Shown here in pieces: positions 13,216 through 21,787 of a DNA stretch of 21,787 bases. This DNA comes from Clostridiales bacterium. Lineage in GTDB: Bacteria; Bacillota; Clostridia; Oscillospirales; Oscillospiraceae. The notes below the pieces were generated by a model, which was not told where the DNA came from, did no database searches, and saw only the letters and a list, made by a program, of their open reading frames with translations. Within the stretch, counting starts at the first letter, position 1. Every line of letters begins with the position of its first letter. The stretch spans positions 1 through 21,787 of the forward strand of contig JAAYFX010000268.1 of NCBI GenBank assembly GCA_012728025.1, written 5' to 3'. The position numbers and the translations under genes are program-made.

Positions 13216-15144
13216 ATGCTTACCATGGCAAAAAAACAGTTTAAAACAGAATCGAAAAGAATACTGGACCTGATGATAAACTCTATATATACCCATCAGG
13301 AAATTTTTCTAAGAGAGCTTATCTCAAACGCAAGTGACGCTATCGACAAGCTTTGCTATCTGTCCCTTACGGACGATAATGTAAAGATGGAGCGCTCGGA
13401 CTTTAAAATAAAGCTGGGTGTCTCCGAGGAGGAGCGGATAATAAGCGTTTCCGATAACGGCATTGGCATGACAAAGGAGGATTTGGAAAAAAACCTCGGA
13501 GTTATCGCCAGCAGTGGTTCACTGCGCTTTAAAAACGAGATGGATAAAACCGGAGATGCCTCGGAGCTTGACATTATAGGTCAGTTTGGCGTGGGCTTTT
13601 ATTCAGCCTTTATGGTTTCCGATAAAGTAACGGTTATAACAAAGGCCTATGGCTCGGAAACTGCCTATAAGTGGGAAAGTGAAGGCACAGACGGATACAC
13701 CATCACAGAGTGTGAAAAAGACAGCGTCGGCACAGACATTATAATGAACATCAAAGAAGATGTGGAGGAAAGTGAATACACAAGGTTTTTAAACGAGATG
13801 TCCATAGGTCAGCTTGTTAAAAAATATAGTGACTTTATCCGCTGGCCCATAGTAATGGACGGAATACAGTATGAGGAAGTTGAAACGGGAGAGCTTGACG
13901 AGGACGGAAATCCCATCATGACAACTGTGGAAGTTCCTGCCGAGGAAACAATAAACAGCATGGTTCCCATCTGGCAGCTTCCCCGTGACGAGGTCAGCAA
14001 GGAAGAATCCGACGAGTTTTACCAGAACACCTTTTATGACTATGCTCCCCCCATCAGCACCATCCGTGTAAACGCTGAAGGACAGGTTACCTATAAGGCC
14101 ATGATTTTCATCCCTGGCAGGGCACCCTCAAACTTTTTTTCCGACCAGTTTGAGGATGGGCTCCAGCTATACAGCAGCGGCGTAATGGTTATGGACCGCT
14201 GCAAAGACGTAATACCCGAGTGTTTCCGCTTTGTTCGTGGCATAGTTGACAGTTTGGATTTCCCCTTAAACATATCCAGAGAAACCTTGCAGCACAGCAG
14301 GCAGCTTAAAATAATATCAAACAACCTTGAAAAGAAGATTAAAAACGAGCTTATCCGCTTAATGGACGAAGAGGCAGAGGAATACGACAAGTTCTATGAG
14401 TCCTTCGGTACCCACCTTAAGTATGCTCTTTGCGCCAACTACGGGGAGAAAAAAGAACTGCTGCGTGACCTTATGATGTTCTATTCCAGCCGTGAAAAAG
14501 AGCTTATACCCCTGCGTGAGTATAAGGAAAAGATGCCCGAGGAACAAAAGTTTATTTATTACGTCTGTACAAGTAGTGTTTTACAGGCGGAAAATCTTCC
14601 TCAGGCCGAGCAGGTAAGAGACCATGGCTATGAAATTCTTTATATGTTGGATGATGAGGACGAGTTTGTCATCCGTGCCCTTAAGGAACACGAGGGAATT
14701 GCCTTCTGCAACATTACCACAGACGATTTGGGCCTTGAAACCGAGGAAGACAAGACGCAAACGGAAAAGCAGGAGGAGGAAAACCGAGAGCTTTTGGATT
14801 TTGTCAAGGAAACTCTGGGCGAGTCTGTTTCCGACGTGAAGCTTAGTACAAAGCTTAAAACCCATCCGGTATATCTCACCACCGAGGGGGATGTTTCCAT
14901 AGAGATGGAAAAGTATTTCTCCGTCATGAAAAACAATGAGATGGCTCAGGGGATTAAGGCACAAAGGGTGCTGGAGCTAAACGCCTCCCACGAAGCCTTT
15001 AAGTCTCTTTCCGAGGCCTTTGAAAGCGACAAGGAAAAGGCAAAGCTATTATCAAAGCTTCTCCACTCTCAGGCACTTCTTATAGCGGGGCTGCCCTTGG
15101 AAAACCCCTCTGAATATACAGAGCTTGTATGCTCACTTTTCTAA
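13216..15144 (+). CDS. htpG: Hsp90-family molecular chaperone HtpG
   Basis: This is a 642-aa bacterial Hsp90: a homodimeric, ATP-driven cytosolic chaperone. The GHKL ATPase domain shows ELISNASDAIDKL (34-46, with the catalytic Glu and Mg-binding Asn), SDNGIGMT, and GQFGVGFYSAF from about residue 122. The middle domain has FPLNISRETLQ. The C-terminal dimerisation domain is complete and lacks the eukaryotic MEEVD tail, as expected. Two starts are possible: AGGAGG (13207-13212) lies only 3 nt before ATG 13216 and 12 nt before ATG 13225. Family N-termini (MAKKQFKTES) favour 13225, which would make it 639 aa. It stands as the first gene of a + strand housekeeping run, with its own promoter. Confidence 0.96.
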   Translation: MLTMAKKQFKTESKRILDLMINSIYTHQEIFLRELISNASDAIDKLCYLSLTDDNVKMERSDFKIKLGVSEEERIISVSDNGIGMTKEDLEKNLGVIASSGSLRFKNEMDKTGDASELDIIGQFGVGFYSAFMVSDKVTVITKAYGSETAYKWESEGTDGYTITECEKDSVGTDIIMNIKEDVEESEYTRFLNEMSIGQLVKKYSDFIRWPIVMDGIQYEEVETGELDEDGNPIMTTVEVPAEETINSMVPIWQLPRDEVSKEESDEFYQNTFYDYAPPISTIRVNAEGQVTYKAMIFIPGRAPSNFFSDQFEDGLQLYSSGVMVMDRCKDVIPECFRFVRGIVDSLDFPLNISRETLQHSRQLKIISNNLEKKIKNELIRLMDEEAEEYDKFYESFGTHLKYALCANYGEKKELLRDLMMFYSSREKELIPLREYKEKMPEEQKFIYYVCTSSVLQAENLPQAEQVRDHGYEILYMLDDEDEFVIRALKEHEGIAFCNITTDDLGLETEEDKTQTEKQEEENRELLDFVKETLGESVSDVKLSTKLKTHPVYLTTEGDVSIEMEKYFSVMKNNEMAQGIKAQRVLELNASHEAFKSLSEAFESDKEKAKLLSKLLHSQALLIAGLPLENPSEYTELVCSLF

Positions 15145-15160
15145 TATAAGGCTGCATTTA

Positions 15161-15183
15161 GGGGGCGGGGAAATCCTGCCCCC
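15161..15183 (+). promoter_or_regulatory. GC-rich hairpin after htpG
   Basis: GGGGGCGGG (15161-15169) pairs with CCTGCCCCC (15175-15183) around a 5-nt loop, with one wobble. No T-run follows (AAGCCGG), so read-through into hemW is likely. It may protect the 3' end of htpG mRNA. Confidence 0.5.
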
Positions 15184-15246
15184 AAGCCGGATAAAACTTA
15201 GAGTGCACGAAAACACTTAAACCAAGGCAAGGAAGGAGCGTGACCC

Positions 15247-16473
15247 ATGGAACGCAGGCTGGGAATATACATCCACATACCCTTTTGCGCAGGGAAATGC
15301 TCGTATTGCGACTTTTACTCTCTCGCCGGCATGGATAAATTAATGCCCAAGTATCAGCAGGCTCTCATACGGCATATTGAAGAATCCGCTCCCAATATGG
15401 AGCAGTATTATATAGACACTGTGTATTTCGGCGGCGGGACTCCCAGTTATTACGGGGCAAAATATATCTGCGGCATTTTCAGTGCCCTTAAAAGTTGTGC
15501 AAAGGTTTTAAAGTCCTCTGAAGTCACTGTGGAAATGAACCCCGACAGTGTAAAAAAAGAGGATTTGCGCCTTTTGAAAAGCGAGGGCATAAACCGCATC
15601 TCCCTTGGGGTTCAGTCAGCAAACGACGAAATCTTAAAAATTATCGGCCGGCGTCATAATTTCAGACAGGTGGAGCAAGCTGTTAGACTTATGAAGGCCG
15701 AGGGCTTTGATAATATAAGCATGGACCTTATCTACGGTCTGCCGGGACAAACAAGAAACGACTGGGCGGACACCCTCTCAAAGGTAATCGCTCTGCATCC
15801 CCGTCACCTTTCCTGTTACGGATTGAAGCTGGAGGAGGGGACACCCCTTTGTAAATATGAGGGCAGCGACTTTTTGCCCACAGACGACGAGCAGGCGGAT
15901 ATGTACCTATACATGACGGACATACTGGAGCATTATGGCTATCCCCAGTATGAAATATCAAATTTTGCCATGAAGGGCTATCGCTCGCGGCATAACCTTA
16001 AATATTGGAAGCTGGATGACTATATGGGCTTTGGCCCCGGTGCCCATTCCTGTGTAAGCGGTGCCAGATATAGTTATATAAAAGACCTTGAAGGCTACAT
16101 AAACGGGGTCTTGGAAGGCTCTGAAATAATCGACGAATACGAAAACACAGACAGGCTGGACAGGGCAGCGGAATACATCATGCTGGGTATGAGAACTGTA
16201 AGAGGCATTTCCCGTGAGGAGTACAGCAGAGTTTATAGAAGCGGCTTTGACGGCATAGAATATCTTCTGGGTGAATATGAAAAAAAGGGCTGGACGAAAA
16301 GACGGGGCGAGCGCTGGAGTTTCACATCATCAGGCTTTCTCCTTTCAAATATGCTTATAGGCACCTTGCTTGAGGCTCAGTCACAGGAAAAAATGAGTGC
16401 CAACCCATGGATAATCAGCACTGATAACAAGGAGGCATCCCAGCTTCAGGGCAATAGCAATAATCTTGGATAA
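15247..16473 (+). CDS. hemW: Radical SAM heme chaperone HemW (coproporphyrinogen III oxidase-like)
   Basis: This 408-aa protein has the radical SAM motif C14-x3-C18-x2-C21 in IPFCAGKCSYCDFYS, the tyrosine-lacking loop YCDF typical of HemW, GGGTP (62-66, SAM-binding), ISLGVQS, MDLIYGLPGQT and YEISNFA, then the C-terminal HemW domain with FGPGAHS. HemW binds and hands over heme; the true oxygen-independent oxidase HemN has an extra fourth cysteine after the motif that is not seen here. The last about 35 residues (after LIGTLLEAQ) are polar and look like an added tail. AAGGAG precedes the ATG. It sits 102 nt after htpG, and no heme biosynthesis gene is near. Confidence 0.9.
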   Translation: MERRLGIYIHIPFCAGKCSYCDFYSLAGMDKLMPKYQQALIRHIEESAPNMEQYYIDTVYFGGGTPSYYGAKYICGIFSALKSCAKVLKSSEVTVEMNPDSVKKEDLRLLKSEGINRISLGVQSANDEILKIIGRRHNFRQVEQAVRLMKAEGFDNISMDLIYGLPGQTRNDWADTLSKVIALHPRHLSCYGLKLEEGTPLCKYEGSDFLPTDDEQADMYLYMTDILEHYGYPQYEISNFAMKGYRSRHNLKYWKLDDYMGFGPGAHSCVSGARYSYIKDLEGYINGVLEGSEIIDEYENTDRLDRAAEYIMLGMRTVRGISREEYSRVYRSGFDGIEYLLGEYEKKGWTKRRGERWSFTSSGFLLSNMLIGTLLEAQSQEKMSANPWIISTDNKEASQLQGNSNNLG

Positions 16474-16529
16474 AACTGCGAAAACTTTCGTATATATATA
16501 AAATAAAAAGATAAGGGCGGTGGACTATA

Positions 16530-18293
16530 ATGAAGCTGTTCAGCGATAAGTCCGGCGGCAACAAGAAAAAAGCTTCCAAAAAGACGTCGGCGGCGGCAAA
16601 GTCTCAGCCGCCCCCCAAAAACGCAAAAAAAGTTGTGAAAAAAAAGAAAGCGGAAAAAAAGAATAATGGCGGCGGCAAGAAAATTCTTATAGGGACAGCC
16701 ATAGCTGTTTTAGTTCTCTGCGCCGCTTTTTTTGCCATGGGCGCTTACGCAAACGGTCTTGAAACCATTTTCCCAAAGGTTAGCATGGAGGGAACAGCCC
16801 TAGGCGGGCTTACTGTTTCCGAAGCTGCCGAGGCCCTTTCAAAAGGCACTTTGGGAGAAGTTGAGGACAGGGAGCTTCTGATTTCCCTGCCGGCAGACTG
16901 CGAAATAGTTTTAAGCGCTAAAGAGGCTGGCTTTTTCATGCCTGCACCGGAGGCTGCGGCTTTTGCCTATAAAAGCTGCCATAGTAAAGGCTTTTTCGGA
17001 AACACCGGCACCTACATAAAGGCGCTTACATCCGGAATAGAGCTTAAAACCTCCGACGGGGCAAAGCCTAATGAGACGTATATCCGCTCAAAAATTCATG
17101 AGGGGGTTCGGGACGCAAACATTGCCCTCATGGAAGACGACCTTGAGATTGGTGAAGACAGCATAAGTGTTGTTAAGGGCGCAGGCTCTGTAAGCATAAA
17201 TGAGGATGAGCTTTTCGAGCTTATCTTTGAAGCTTTGAAGCAGGGCGATTATCTGCCCATACGCTATACGGCAGAAAAGCCGGGTAACGGAGCCGAGGCA
17301 GAAATTGACCTGCAAGAGCTTTACGACACAGTTTTTAGGGAGCCTGAAAACGCCGAGTATGACAGGGAAACAAAGCAGGCCACAGAGCACGTTGTCGGCA
17401 GAAGCTTTGATATGGAGCTTGCCCAGAGCATCTGGGACAAAGCCATAAATGGCGAGATGGTAGTTATTCCTCTTATACTTGAGGAGCCGGAAATAACCAC
17501 AGATAAACTAAATAGTATGTTGTTTTCCGACCTGCTTTCCCAGAAGGGTACAGGTCTTGGGGGCAGCAGCGCCGCCAGAGTTAACAACATTACAAAGGCC
17601 GCCGCCGCTATTAACGGGCTTGTTTTAAACCCCGGTGACGAATTTTCTTTTAACAAAACTGTGGGACAGCGCACAGCATCGGCAGGTTATCAGGCCGCCG
17701 GAGCCTACTCAAACGGTCAGGTTGTTTCGGAAGTGGGCGGAGGAATTTGTCAGGTATCCTCAACCCTATATTACTGCACCCTTATGGCAAACCTTGAAAT
17801 TGTGGAAAGATACTGCCATTATTTCGGGGTAAACTATCTGCCCGCTGGGCTTGACGCCACCGTAAGCTGGCCTGCGCCGGACTTTAGGTTTAAAAATAAC
17901 AGCGATTATCCCATAAAGATTGAAGCAGGTATAGACACATCAGCCTATACCGTTTATATTAAGATATATGGCTCTAACCCCGATGGTATAAGGGTGGAAA
18001 TGACCACAGAGACATGGGCTACGGCAAACGGATACGGAGCTGTTTCTTATCGCTGGGTTTATGATAAGGACGGAAACCTCATAAGCAAAAAGGAAGAGGC
18101 AAAAAGTCAGTATCACTATCAGAAGGAAGCCGAGGAAAGCCCCAGTCCCAGTCCATCTGAGGAGCCTTCGCCCTCTCCCTCGGAAAGTCCGGTTGTGCCA
18201 ACTCCAACACCGTCTCCAACCCCAACTCCGCCGGAACCTACGGCACCTGTGGAGCCGACACCGCTCCCTGACCCTGTAAATCCAGAAGCTTAA
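16530..18293 (+). CDS. VanW-family membrane-anchored cell wall protein with PG-binding-like domain and Pro/Ser-rich tail
   Basis: This is a 587-aa protein. Residues 1-50 are a Lys-rich cytoplasmic segment; 52-72 form one membrane helix, so the bulk is outside. The region about 80-330 resembles the YoaR/PG_binding_4-type repeats found before VanW domains. The VanW domain (about 345-460) contains NPGDEFSFNKTVGQRT and the signature EVGGGICQVSSTLYY (around 398-412). A short beta-rich G5-like region with ETWATANGYG follows. The last 50 residues are Pro/Ser/Thr/Glu rich (repeats of PSPS and TPTP), likely a wall-spanning spacer. VanW is named for vancomycin clusters, but these wide-spread Clostridia homologues are not resistance genes by themselves; the biochemical role is not established. 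A weak ribosome site (GGTGG) precedes the ATG. Confidence 0.85.
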   Translation: MKLFSDKSGGNKKKASKKTSAAAKSQPPPKNAKKVVKKKKAEKKNNGGGKKILIGTAIAVLVLCAAFFAMGAYANGLETIFPKVSMEGTALGGLTVSEAAEALSKGTLGEVEDRELLISLPADCEIVLSAKEAGFFMPAPEAAAFAYKSCHSKGFFGNTGTYIKALTSGIELKTSDGAKPNETYIRSKIHEGVRDANIALMEDDLEIGEDSISVVKGAGSVSINEDELFELIFEALKQGDYLPIRYTAEKPGNGAEAEIDLQELYDTVFREPENAEYDRETKQATEHVVGRSFDMELAQSIWDKAINGEMVVIPLILEEPEITTDKLNSMLFSDLLSQKGTGLGGSSAARVNNITKAAAAINGLVLNPGDEFSFNKTVGQRTASAGYQAAGAYSNGQVVSEVGGGICQVSSTLYYCTLMANLEIVERYCHYFGVNYLPAGLDATVSWPAPDFRFKNNSDYPIKIEAGIDTSAYTVYIKIYGSNPDGIRVEMTTETWATANGYGAVSYRWVYDKDGNLISKKEEAKSQYHYQKEAEESPSPSPSEEPSPSPSESPVVPTPTPSPTPTPPEPTAPVEPTPLPDPVNPEA

Positions 18294-18355
18294 GGGCCAA
18301 ACATCTAAGTTAATAAGGGGCGAAGTTTTGCGCCCATAATGGAGGAAGAAATATA

Positions 18356-20284
18356 ATGAGTAAGGACACATTTTACATCACGACCCCGATTTACTACCCA
18401 TCGGACAAGTTGCATATAGGCCATGCCTACTGCACTGTGGCAACAGATACCATAGCAAGGTATAAAAGAATGCGTGGCTATGATGTAATGTACCTTACGG
18501 GAACCGACGAGCATGGGCAGAAGATTGAAGAAAAAGCAAAGGCAAAGGGCCTTTCCCCCAAAGAGTTTGTGGATGAAATAGTGGCTGGAGAGGGCGGAAT
18601 TTTGGATTTGTGGAAGCTTATGAACGTTTCCAATGACCGCTTCATCCGCACAACAGACGACTATCACGTTGCCTCAATACAGAAGATTTTTAAAAAGATG
18701 TACGATAAGGGCGACATTTACAAAAGCAGCTATAAGGGAAAATACTGCACCCCCTGCGAAAGCTTCTGGACAGACAGCCAGCTTGACGGCGGCAAATGCC
18801 CCGACTGCGGCAGGCAGGTTCATGAAGCCGAAGAAGAAGCCTATTTCTTCCGCCTTTCCAAATACGGCGAAAGAGTGCAAGCCCTTTTGGAAAGCGGCAC
18901 ATTTTTGGAGCCGGCCTCCAGAGTAAACGAGATGATAAACAACTTCATAAAGCCCGGTTTGGAAGACCTCTGCGTTTCCCGCACCAGCTTCAGTTGGGGC
19001 ATACCTGTGGATTTTGACCCCGACCATGTGGTTTATGTCTGGGTGGACGCACTTTCCAACTATATAACAGCTCTGGGCTATATGAATGACGAACACGATG
19101 ACTTTTCAAAATACTGGCCCTGCGATGTGCATTTTGTGGGTAAGGAAATTGTCCGTTTTCACAGCATAATCTGGCCTGCCATGCTCATGAGCTTGGAGCT
19201 GCCCCTGCCGAAAAAGGTTTTCGGTCATGGTTGGCTGCTCATAGATGGGGGCAAGATGAGCAAAAGCCGCGGCAATGTGGTTGACCCTGTGGTTTTGTCC
19301 CAGCGCTACGGAGTGGACAGCCTAAGGTATTTTCTCATGCGTGAGTTTCCTCTGGGAAGCGACGGGAACTTTACCAACGAGCTACTCATAAACAGGATAA
19401 ACTCAGACCTTGCAAACGACTTGGGTAACCTTGTTTCAAGAACTGTTGCCATGGTTATAAAATACTTCGGCGGCACCCTTCCCAAAGAGCGCCGTGAAGA
19501 GGATATTGACAGAGAGCTTATTGAAATGGCAGGCTCTTTGCGGGATATATACGAAACTAACATGGAAAGCTTCGCCACCCAAAATGCCATGGTAGAAGTT
19601 TTTAAGGTGGTGTCTCGGGCAAACAAATATATAGATGAGACCATGCCATGGATTTTAGCTAAAGACGAGGAAAACACACCCCGCCTTGCCAGTGTAATGT
19701 ATAACCTTCTTGAAACCATCCGTATTTGCGTAAGCCTGCTTCAGCCCTTCATGCCTGAAAGCTGTGAGAAGGTATTTGCGCAAATCGGCGCCGACGAAAA
19801 AGATAGGCTTTGGGAAAACGCCGGAACCTTCGGTGTATTAAATCCGGAGCTTACAGTCCAAAAGGGCGAAACCCTCTTTCCCCGAATTGACCTTTCAAAG
19901 GAGCTTGAGGCTTTGGAAAACTTAAACCCCGCCCCAGAGACAGAGGAAAATAGGGCAGAGCCTATCACCATAGATGATTTTGCCAAGGTGGAAATGACCG
20001 TTTGCAAGGTTTTGGAATGTGAAAACGTTAAAAAGTCGGACAAGCTTCTTAAATTCCAGCTTGACGACGGCAGTGGAAAGACCCGCCAAATTCTCTCGGG
20101 CATCGCAAAGTTTTATAAGCCTGAGGAGCTTGTTGGAAAAACTGTTGTGGCCTGCACAAACCTGCCCCCCAGAAAGATGATGGGGCAAGAAAGTTGCGGC
20201 ATGATAATCTCTGCCGAAAAGGAAGATGGCCTGCATCTTCTCATTTTGGACGATTCTGTTCCAGCCGGAGCAAAGCTCTGCTGA
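18356..20284 (+). CDS. metG: Methionyl-tRNA synthetase
   Basis: This 642-aa class I synthetase charges tRNA-Met, including the initiator. HIGH is at 20-23 (KLHIGHAYC), and KMSKS is at about 300 (GGKMSKSRGN). A zinc knuckle with CTPC and CPDC lies around residues 130-150. DEHGQK, FVGKEIVRFHSIIWPA and the anticodon-binding helical domain follow. The C-terminal about 100 residues (ITIDDFAKVEMTVCKVLECENV onwards) are the OB-fold tRNA-binding/dimerisation domain. GGAGG lies 10 nt before the ATG. A small GGGCG/CGCCC hairpin (18318-18335) sits just upstream but I see no complete T-box antiterminator (no TGGNACC-like bulge). It is the last gene of the + strand run. Confidence 0.97.
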   Translation: MSKDTFYITTPIYYPSDKLHIGHAYCTVATDTIARYKRMRGYDVMYLTGTDEHGQKIEEKAKAKGLSPKEFVDEIVAGEGGILDLWKLMNVSNDRFIRTTDDYHVASIQKIFKKMYDKGDIYKSSYKGKYCTPCESFWTDSQLDGGKCPDCGRQVHEAEEEAYFFRLSKYGERVQALLESGTFLEPASRVNEMINNFIKPGLEDLCVSRTSFSWGIPVDFDPDHVVYVWVDALSNYITALGYMNDEHDDFSKYWPCDVHFVGKEIVRFHSIIWPAMLMSLELPLPKKVFGHGWLLIDGGKMSKSRGNVVDPVVLSQRYGVDSLRYFLMREFPLGSDGNFTNELLINRINSDLANDLGNLVSRTVAMVIKYFGGTLPKERREEDIDRELIEMAGSLRDIYETNMESFATQNAMVEVFKVVSRANKYIDETMPWILAKDEENTPRLASVMYNLLETIRICVSLLQPFMPESCEKVFAQIGADEKDRLWENAGTFGVLNPELTVQKGETLFPRIDLSKELEALENLNPAPETEENRAEPITIDDFAKVEMTVCKVLECENVKKSDKLLKFQLDDGSGKTRQILSGIAKFYKPEELVGKTVVACTNLPPRKMMGQESCGMIISAEKEDGLHLLILDDSVPAGAKLC

Positions 20285-20291
20285 CAGGCTT

Positions 20292-20335
20292 AAAAAACCA
20301 TGGTCGTGAGAAACTTCTCACGACCATGGTTTTTT
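20292..20335. terminator. Near-perfect bidirectional terminator between metG and mnmA
   Basis: A 20-bp perfect stem starts with six A (20292-20297) and ends with six T (20330-20335). The central arms are CCATGGTCGTGAG and CTCACGACCATGG with a 4-nt loop. The A/T flanks give a T-run on both strands, so it ends both convergent genes. Confidence 0.93.
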
Positions 20336-20347
20336 AATAGAAGTATT

Positions 20348-21346
20348 TCACACTATAAAACCGCCGCCCAGCACCAAGTCGTCCTTATAAAAAACGGCGG
20401 TCTGCCCAGAAGTGGGGGCACGAACGGGCCGCTTGAAGAAAACCTCGGCAGAGTTTCCCTTAGGGCTTATTAGTGCTTGAGTCTGTGTTTTGCTGTGGCG
20501 AACCCGAACCTCGGCAGAAAAGTCCCCCTCTTGAGGGATAAGCCAATTTATATCATGGACTTTCATAGAGCCTGTCATCAAAGCCTCACCCTCGGACAAA
20601 ACTATCTCATTTGTTTCGGGGCGTATTTCGGAGACATATACTCTTTTTCCGGCGGAAAAATTAAGCCCCCGACGCTGACCTATGGTATAGCGGTGTATGC
20701 CACGGTGGCGACCTAAAACCCTGCCCCTTTCGTCAACAAAGTTGCCCTCCGGCGGATAGACCCCTCTTTTTTCGATATAGGCGGCATAGTCCTTGTCGGG
20801 GATAAAACAAATTTCCATGCTGGCGGGCTTTTCTGCGGCAGGGACTAAAAACTCATGGGCAAGGGCACGAACCTGATTTTTGCTGTATTCCCCAAGGGGC
20901 AGCAAAAGCCGAGCAAGCTGCCGGGGTTTTATACGGCAGAGCATATAGCTCTGGTCGTTTTCCGGATGACCCTTGTATAGCGCCCCGTTAATGGTGCGGG
21001 CATAATGCCCTGTGGCAATAAAATCCGCTCCGATTTCATCTGCGTGGTCGCAAAGCACCTTAAACTTCACCAACCGGTTGCACAAAACACAGGGGTTTGG
21101 CGTTTCCCCCCGCAAATATGCGGAAACAAAGGGGGCACAAACCTTTTCTTCCAGTTCTTCCGATGTATCCCGAATTTCAAGGGGGATACCAAGAGACAAA
21201 GCGGCGCTTACAGCGTCGTTTTTTGCGCCTTCTGTGCCAATGTCCATATAAAGACCATATAGCTCATAGCCCTGCTTTTGAAGAAGGTGAGCGGCAAGGG
21301 CGCTGTCAACCCCGCCGGACAGGCCGAGAACAACCTTTTTATTCAT
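20348..21346 (-). CDS. mnmA: tRNA-specific 2-thiouridylase MnmA
   Basis: This 332-aa enzyme adds sulfur at C2 of U34 in tRNA-Glu, -Gln and -Lys. SGGVDS (10-15) is the PP-loop that activates uridine with ATP. NPCVLCNR holds Cys86 and Cys89 (Cys89 aligns with the conserved first catalytic Cys), and MEICFIPD holds Cys180. GHYAR, GRHRGIHRYTIGQRRGL and the C-terminal beta-barrel are intact. The frame continues upstream of ATG 21346, but GGGAG 7 nt ahead and the family N-terminus MNKKVVLGLSGG fix that start. It overlaps the 3' end of mnmG by 8 nt. The Cys-x2-Cys plus Cys set resembles MnmA forms reported to hold a [4Fe-4S] cluster; that reading is tentative. Confidence 0.95.
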   Translation of the reverse strand: MNKKVVLGLSGGVDSALAAHLLQKQGYELYGLYMDIGTEGAKNDAVSAALSLGIPLEIRDTSEELEEKVCAPFVSAYLRGETPNPCVLCNRLVKFKVLCDHADEIGADFIATGHYARTINGALYKGHPENDQSYMLCRIKPRQLARLLLPLGEYSKNQVRALAHEFLVPAAEKPASMEICFIPDKDYAAYIEKRGVYPPEGNFVDERGRVLGRHRGIHRYTIGQRRGLNFSAGKRVYVSEIRPETNEIVLSEGEALMTGSMKVHDINWLIPQEGDFSAEVRVRHSKTQTQALISPKGNSAEVFFKRPVRAPTSGQTAVFYKDDLVLGGGFIV

Positions 21347-21787
21347 CCCTTTGCTCCCTGTTCTCCTTGCGGCCTTCCAAATAAACCATGAGAGCGGCCA
21401 TATCCGCCGGAGAAACTCCCGATATGCGGCCTGCTTGTCCAAGGTTTTCCGGCCTAATTTTATTTAACTTCTGGCGGGCCTCTATGCGAAGCCCCTTTAT
21501 ATCCTCATAGTTTAAATCTCTGGGCAGGCGGCGGTTTTCCATTTTTGAAAACTCCTTCACCTGACGAATTTGCCTGTCGATATACCCTGCGTATTTCAGG
21601 GAAATTTCCACCTGCTCAAAAATTTCACGGGAAAGCTTTGGTCTTTCCGTGTCAAAGGGGCTAAGGTCCTTATAGCTTATCTGTGGGCGGCGAAGAAGGT
21701 TTGCAAGGGACACGCCGCTATTAGGCGCTGTTGTCCCTGCTGCCAAAAGCATCTTACAAAGCTCCGGTGTGGGGGCAAGGTTTTTGC
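21339..21787 (-). CDS. mnmG: tRNA U34 carboxymethylaminomethyl modification enzyme MnmG (GidA), C-terminal part
   Basis: The frame is open to the right edge, so only the last about 148 residues are seen. The visible sequence is the C-terminal helical domain of MnmG: LAPTPELCKMLLAAGT, SGVSLANLLRRPQISY, YAGYIDRQIRQVKEF, LRIEARQKLNKIRP, and the signature LGQAGRISGVSPADMAALMVYL. MnmG, with MnmE, builds cmnm5U at the wobble position of several tRNAs using FAD and folate. Its TAA (21341-21339) lies inside the start of mnmA, so the two genes are translationally coupled. The FAD domain is outside the window. Confidence 0.95.
   Translation of the reverse strand, partial: KNLAPTPELCKMLLAAGTTAPNSGVSLANLLRRPQISYKDLSPFDTERPKLSREIFEQVEISLKYAGYIDRQIRQVKEFSKMENRRLPRDLNYEDIKGLRIEARQKLNKIRPENLGQAGRISGVSPADMAALMVYLEGRKENREQRDE

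Noticed and set aside
16530..18293. Vancomycin resistance gene vanW
   Set aside because: The domain name comes from van clusters, but no vanA/B/H/X/R/S gene is present. Such membrane-anchored VanW-domain proteins are common in susceptible Clostridia.
18140..18293. Repeat array in the 3' end of the VanW-family gene
   Set aside because: The DNA repetition only reflects Pro-Ser and Pro-Thr codons of a wall-spacer tail; it is not a separate repeat element.
18294..18355. T-box leader before metG
   Set aside because: Only 62 nt separate the genes, with a small hairpin. A T-box needs a stem I specifier loop and a conserved TGGNACC-type bulge, which are absent.

Overview
The window looks like the chromosome of a strictly anaerobic, low-to-mid GC Firmicute of the class Clostridia, possibly Oscillospirales-like. 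The evidence is strong AGGAGG ribosome sites, sigma-A promoters in AT-rich gaps, oxygen-sensitive 2-hydroxyacyl-CoA dehydratase / benzoyl-CoA reductase family enzymes, a long-form HPF, a VanW-family wall protein and Clostridia-like housekeeping genes. The genus cannot be fixed from the sequence alone. No tRNA, rRNA, CRISPR array, IS element or phage gene was seen.

Region 1 (1-5579, + strand) is the most unusual part. It is an operon-like run whose start lies outside the window. It holds the C-terminal part of one BadF/BcrA-type ATPase, a second complete ATPase of the same superfamily (BcrD-like), a small two-cluster ferredoxin, two catalytic subunits of the HgdB/BcrC and HgdA/BcrB type, a CooC-like P-loop ATPase with a CxC metal motif, and a CsoR/FrmR-family metal or redox repressor with a His-rich tail. 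A terminator follows. Two different ATPases plus a dedicated ferredoxin and two catalytic subunits is the make-up of class I (ATP-dependent) benzoyl-CoA reductases. Ordinary 2-hydroxyacyl-CoA dehydratases have a single homodimeric activator. None of the usual downstream benzoyl-CoA genes is present, so the substrate is unknown. I infer an ATP-driven, ferredoxin-fed acyl-CoA reductase or dehydratase with linked metal-handling genes.

Region 2 (5580-7546) has a long AT-rich regulatory gap, a promoter and a structured leader. These lead into a lone acetyl-CoA hydrolase/transferase-family CoA-transferase with a cysteine-rich insert, which could supply the acyl-CoA substrate of region 1. A strong terminator closes it.

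Region 3 (7597-10124) is a promoter followed by nadB-nadC for de novo NAD synthesis; nadA is not in the window. Convergent to it is hpf (ribosome hibernation). Region 4 (10918-12495) is a MATE transporter gene whose leader carries an attenuator-like terminator and whose reading frame is broken by an exact 17-bp tandem duplication. ridA is convergent with it.

Region 5 (13152-20335) is housekeeping on the + strand: htpG, hemW, a VanW-family membrane-anchored wall protein and metG, ending in a near-perfect bidirectional terminator. Region 6 (20348-21787, - strand) is mnmG (partial) overlapping mnmA, which both modify the same wobble uridine of tRNAs.
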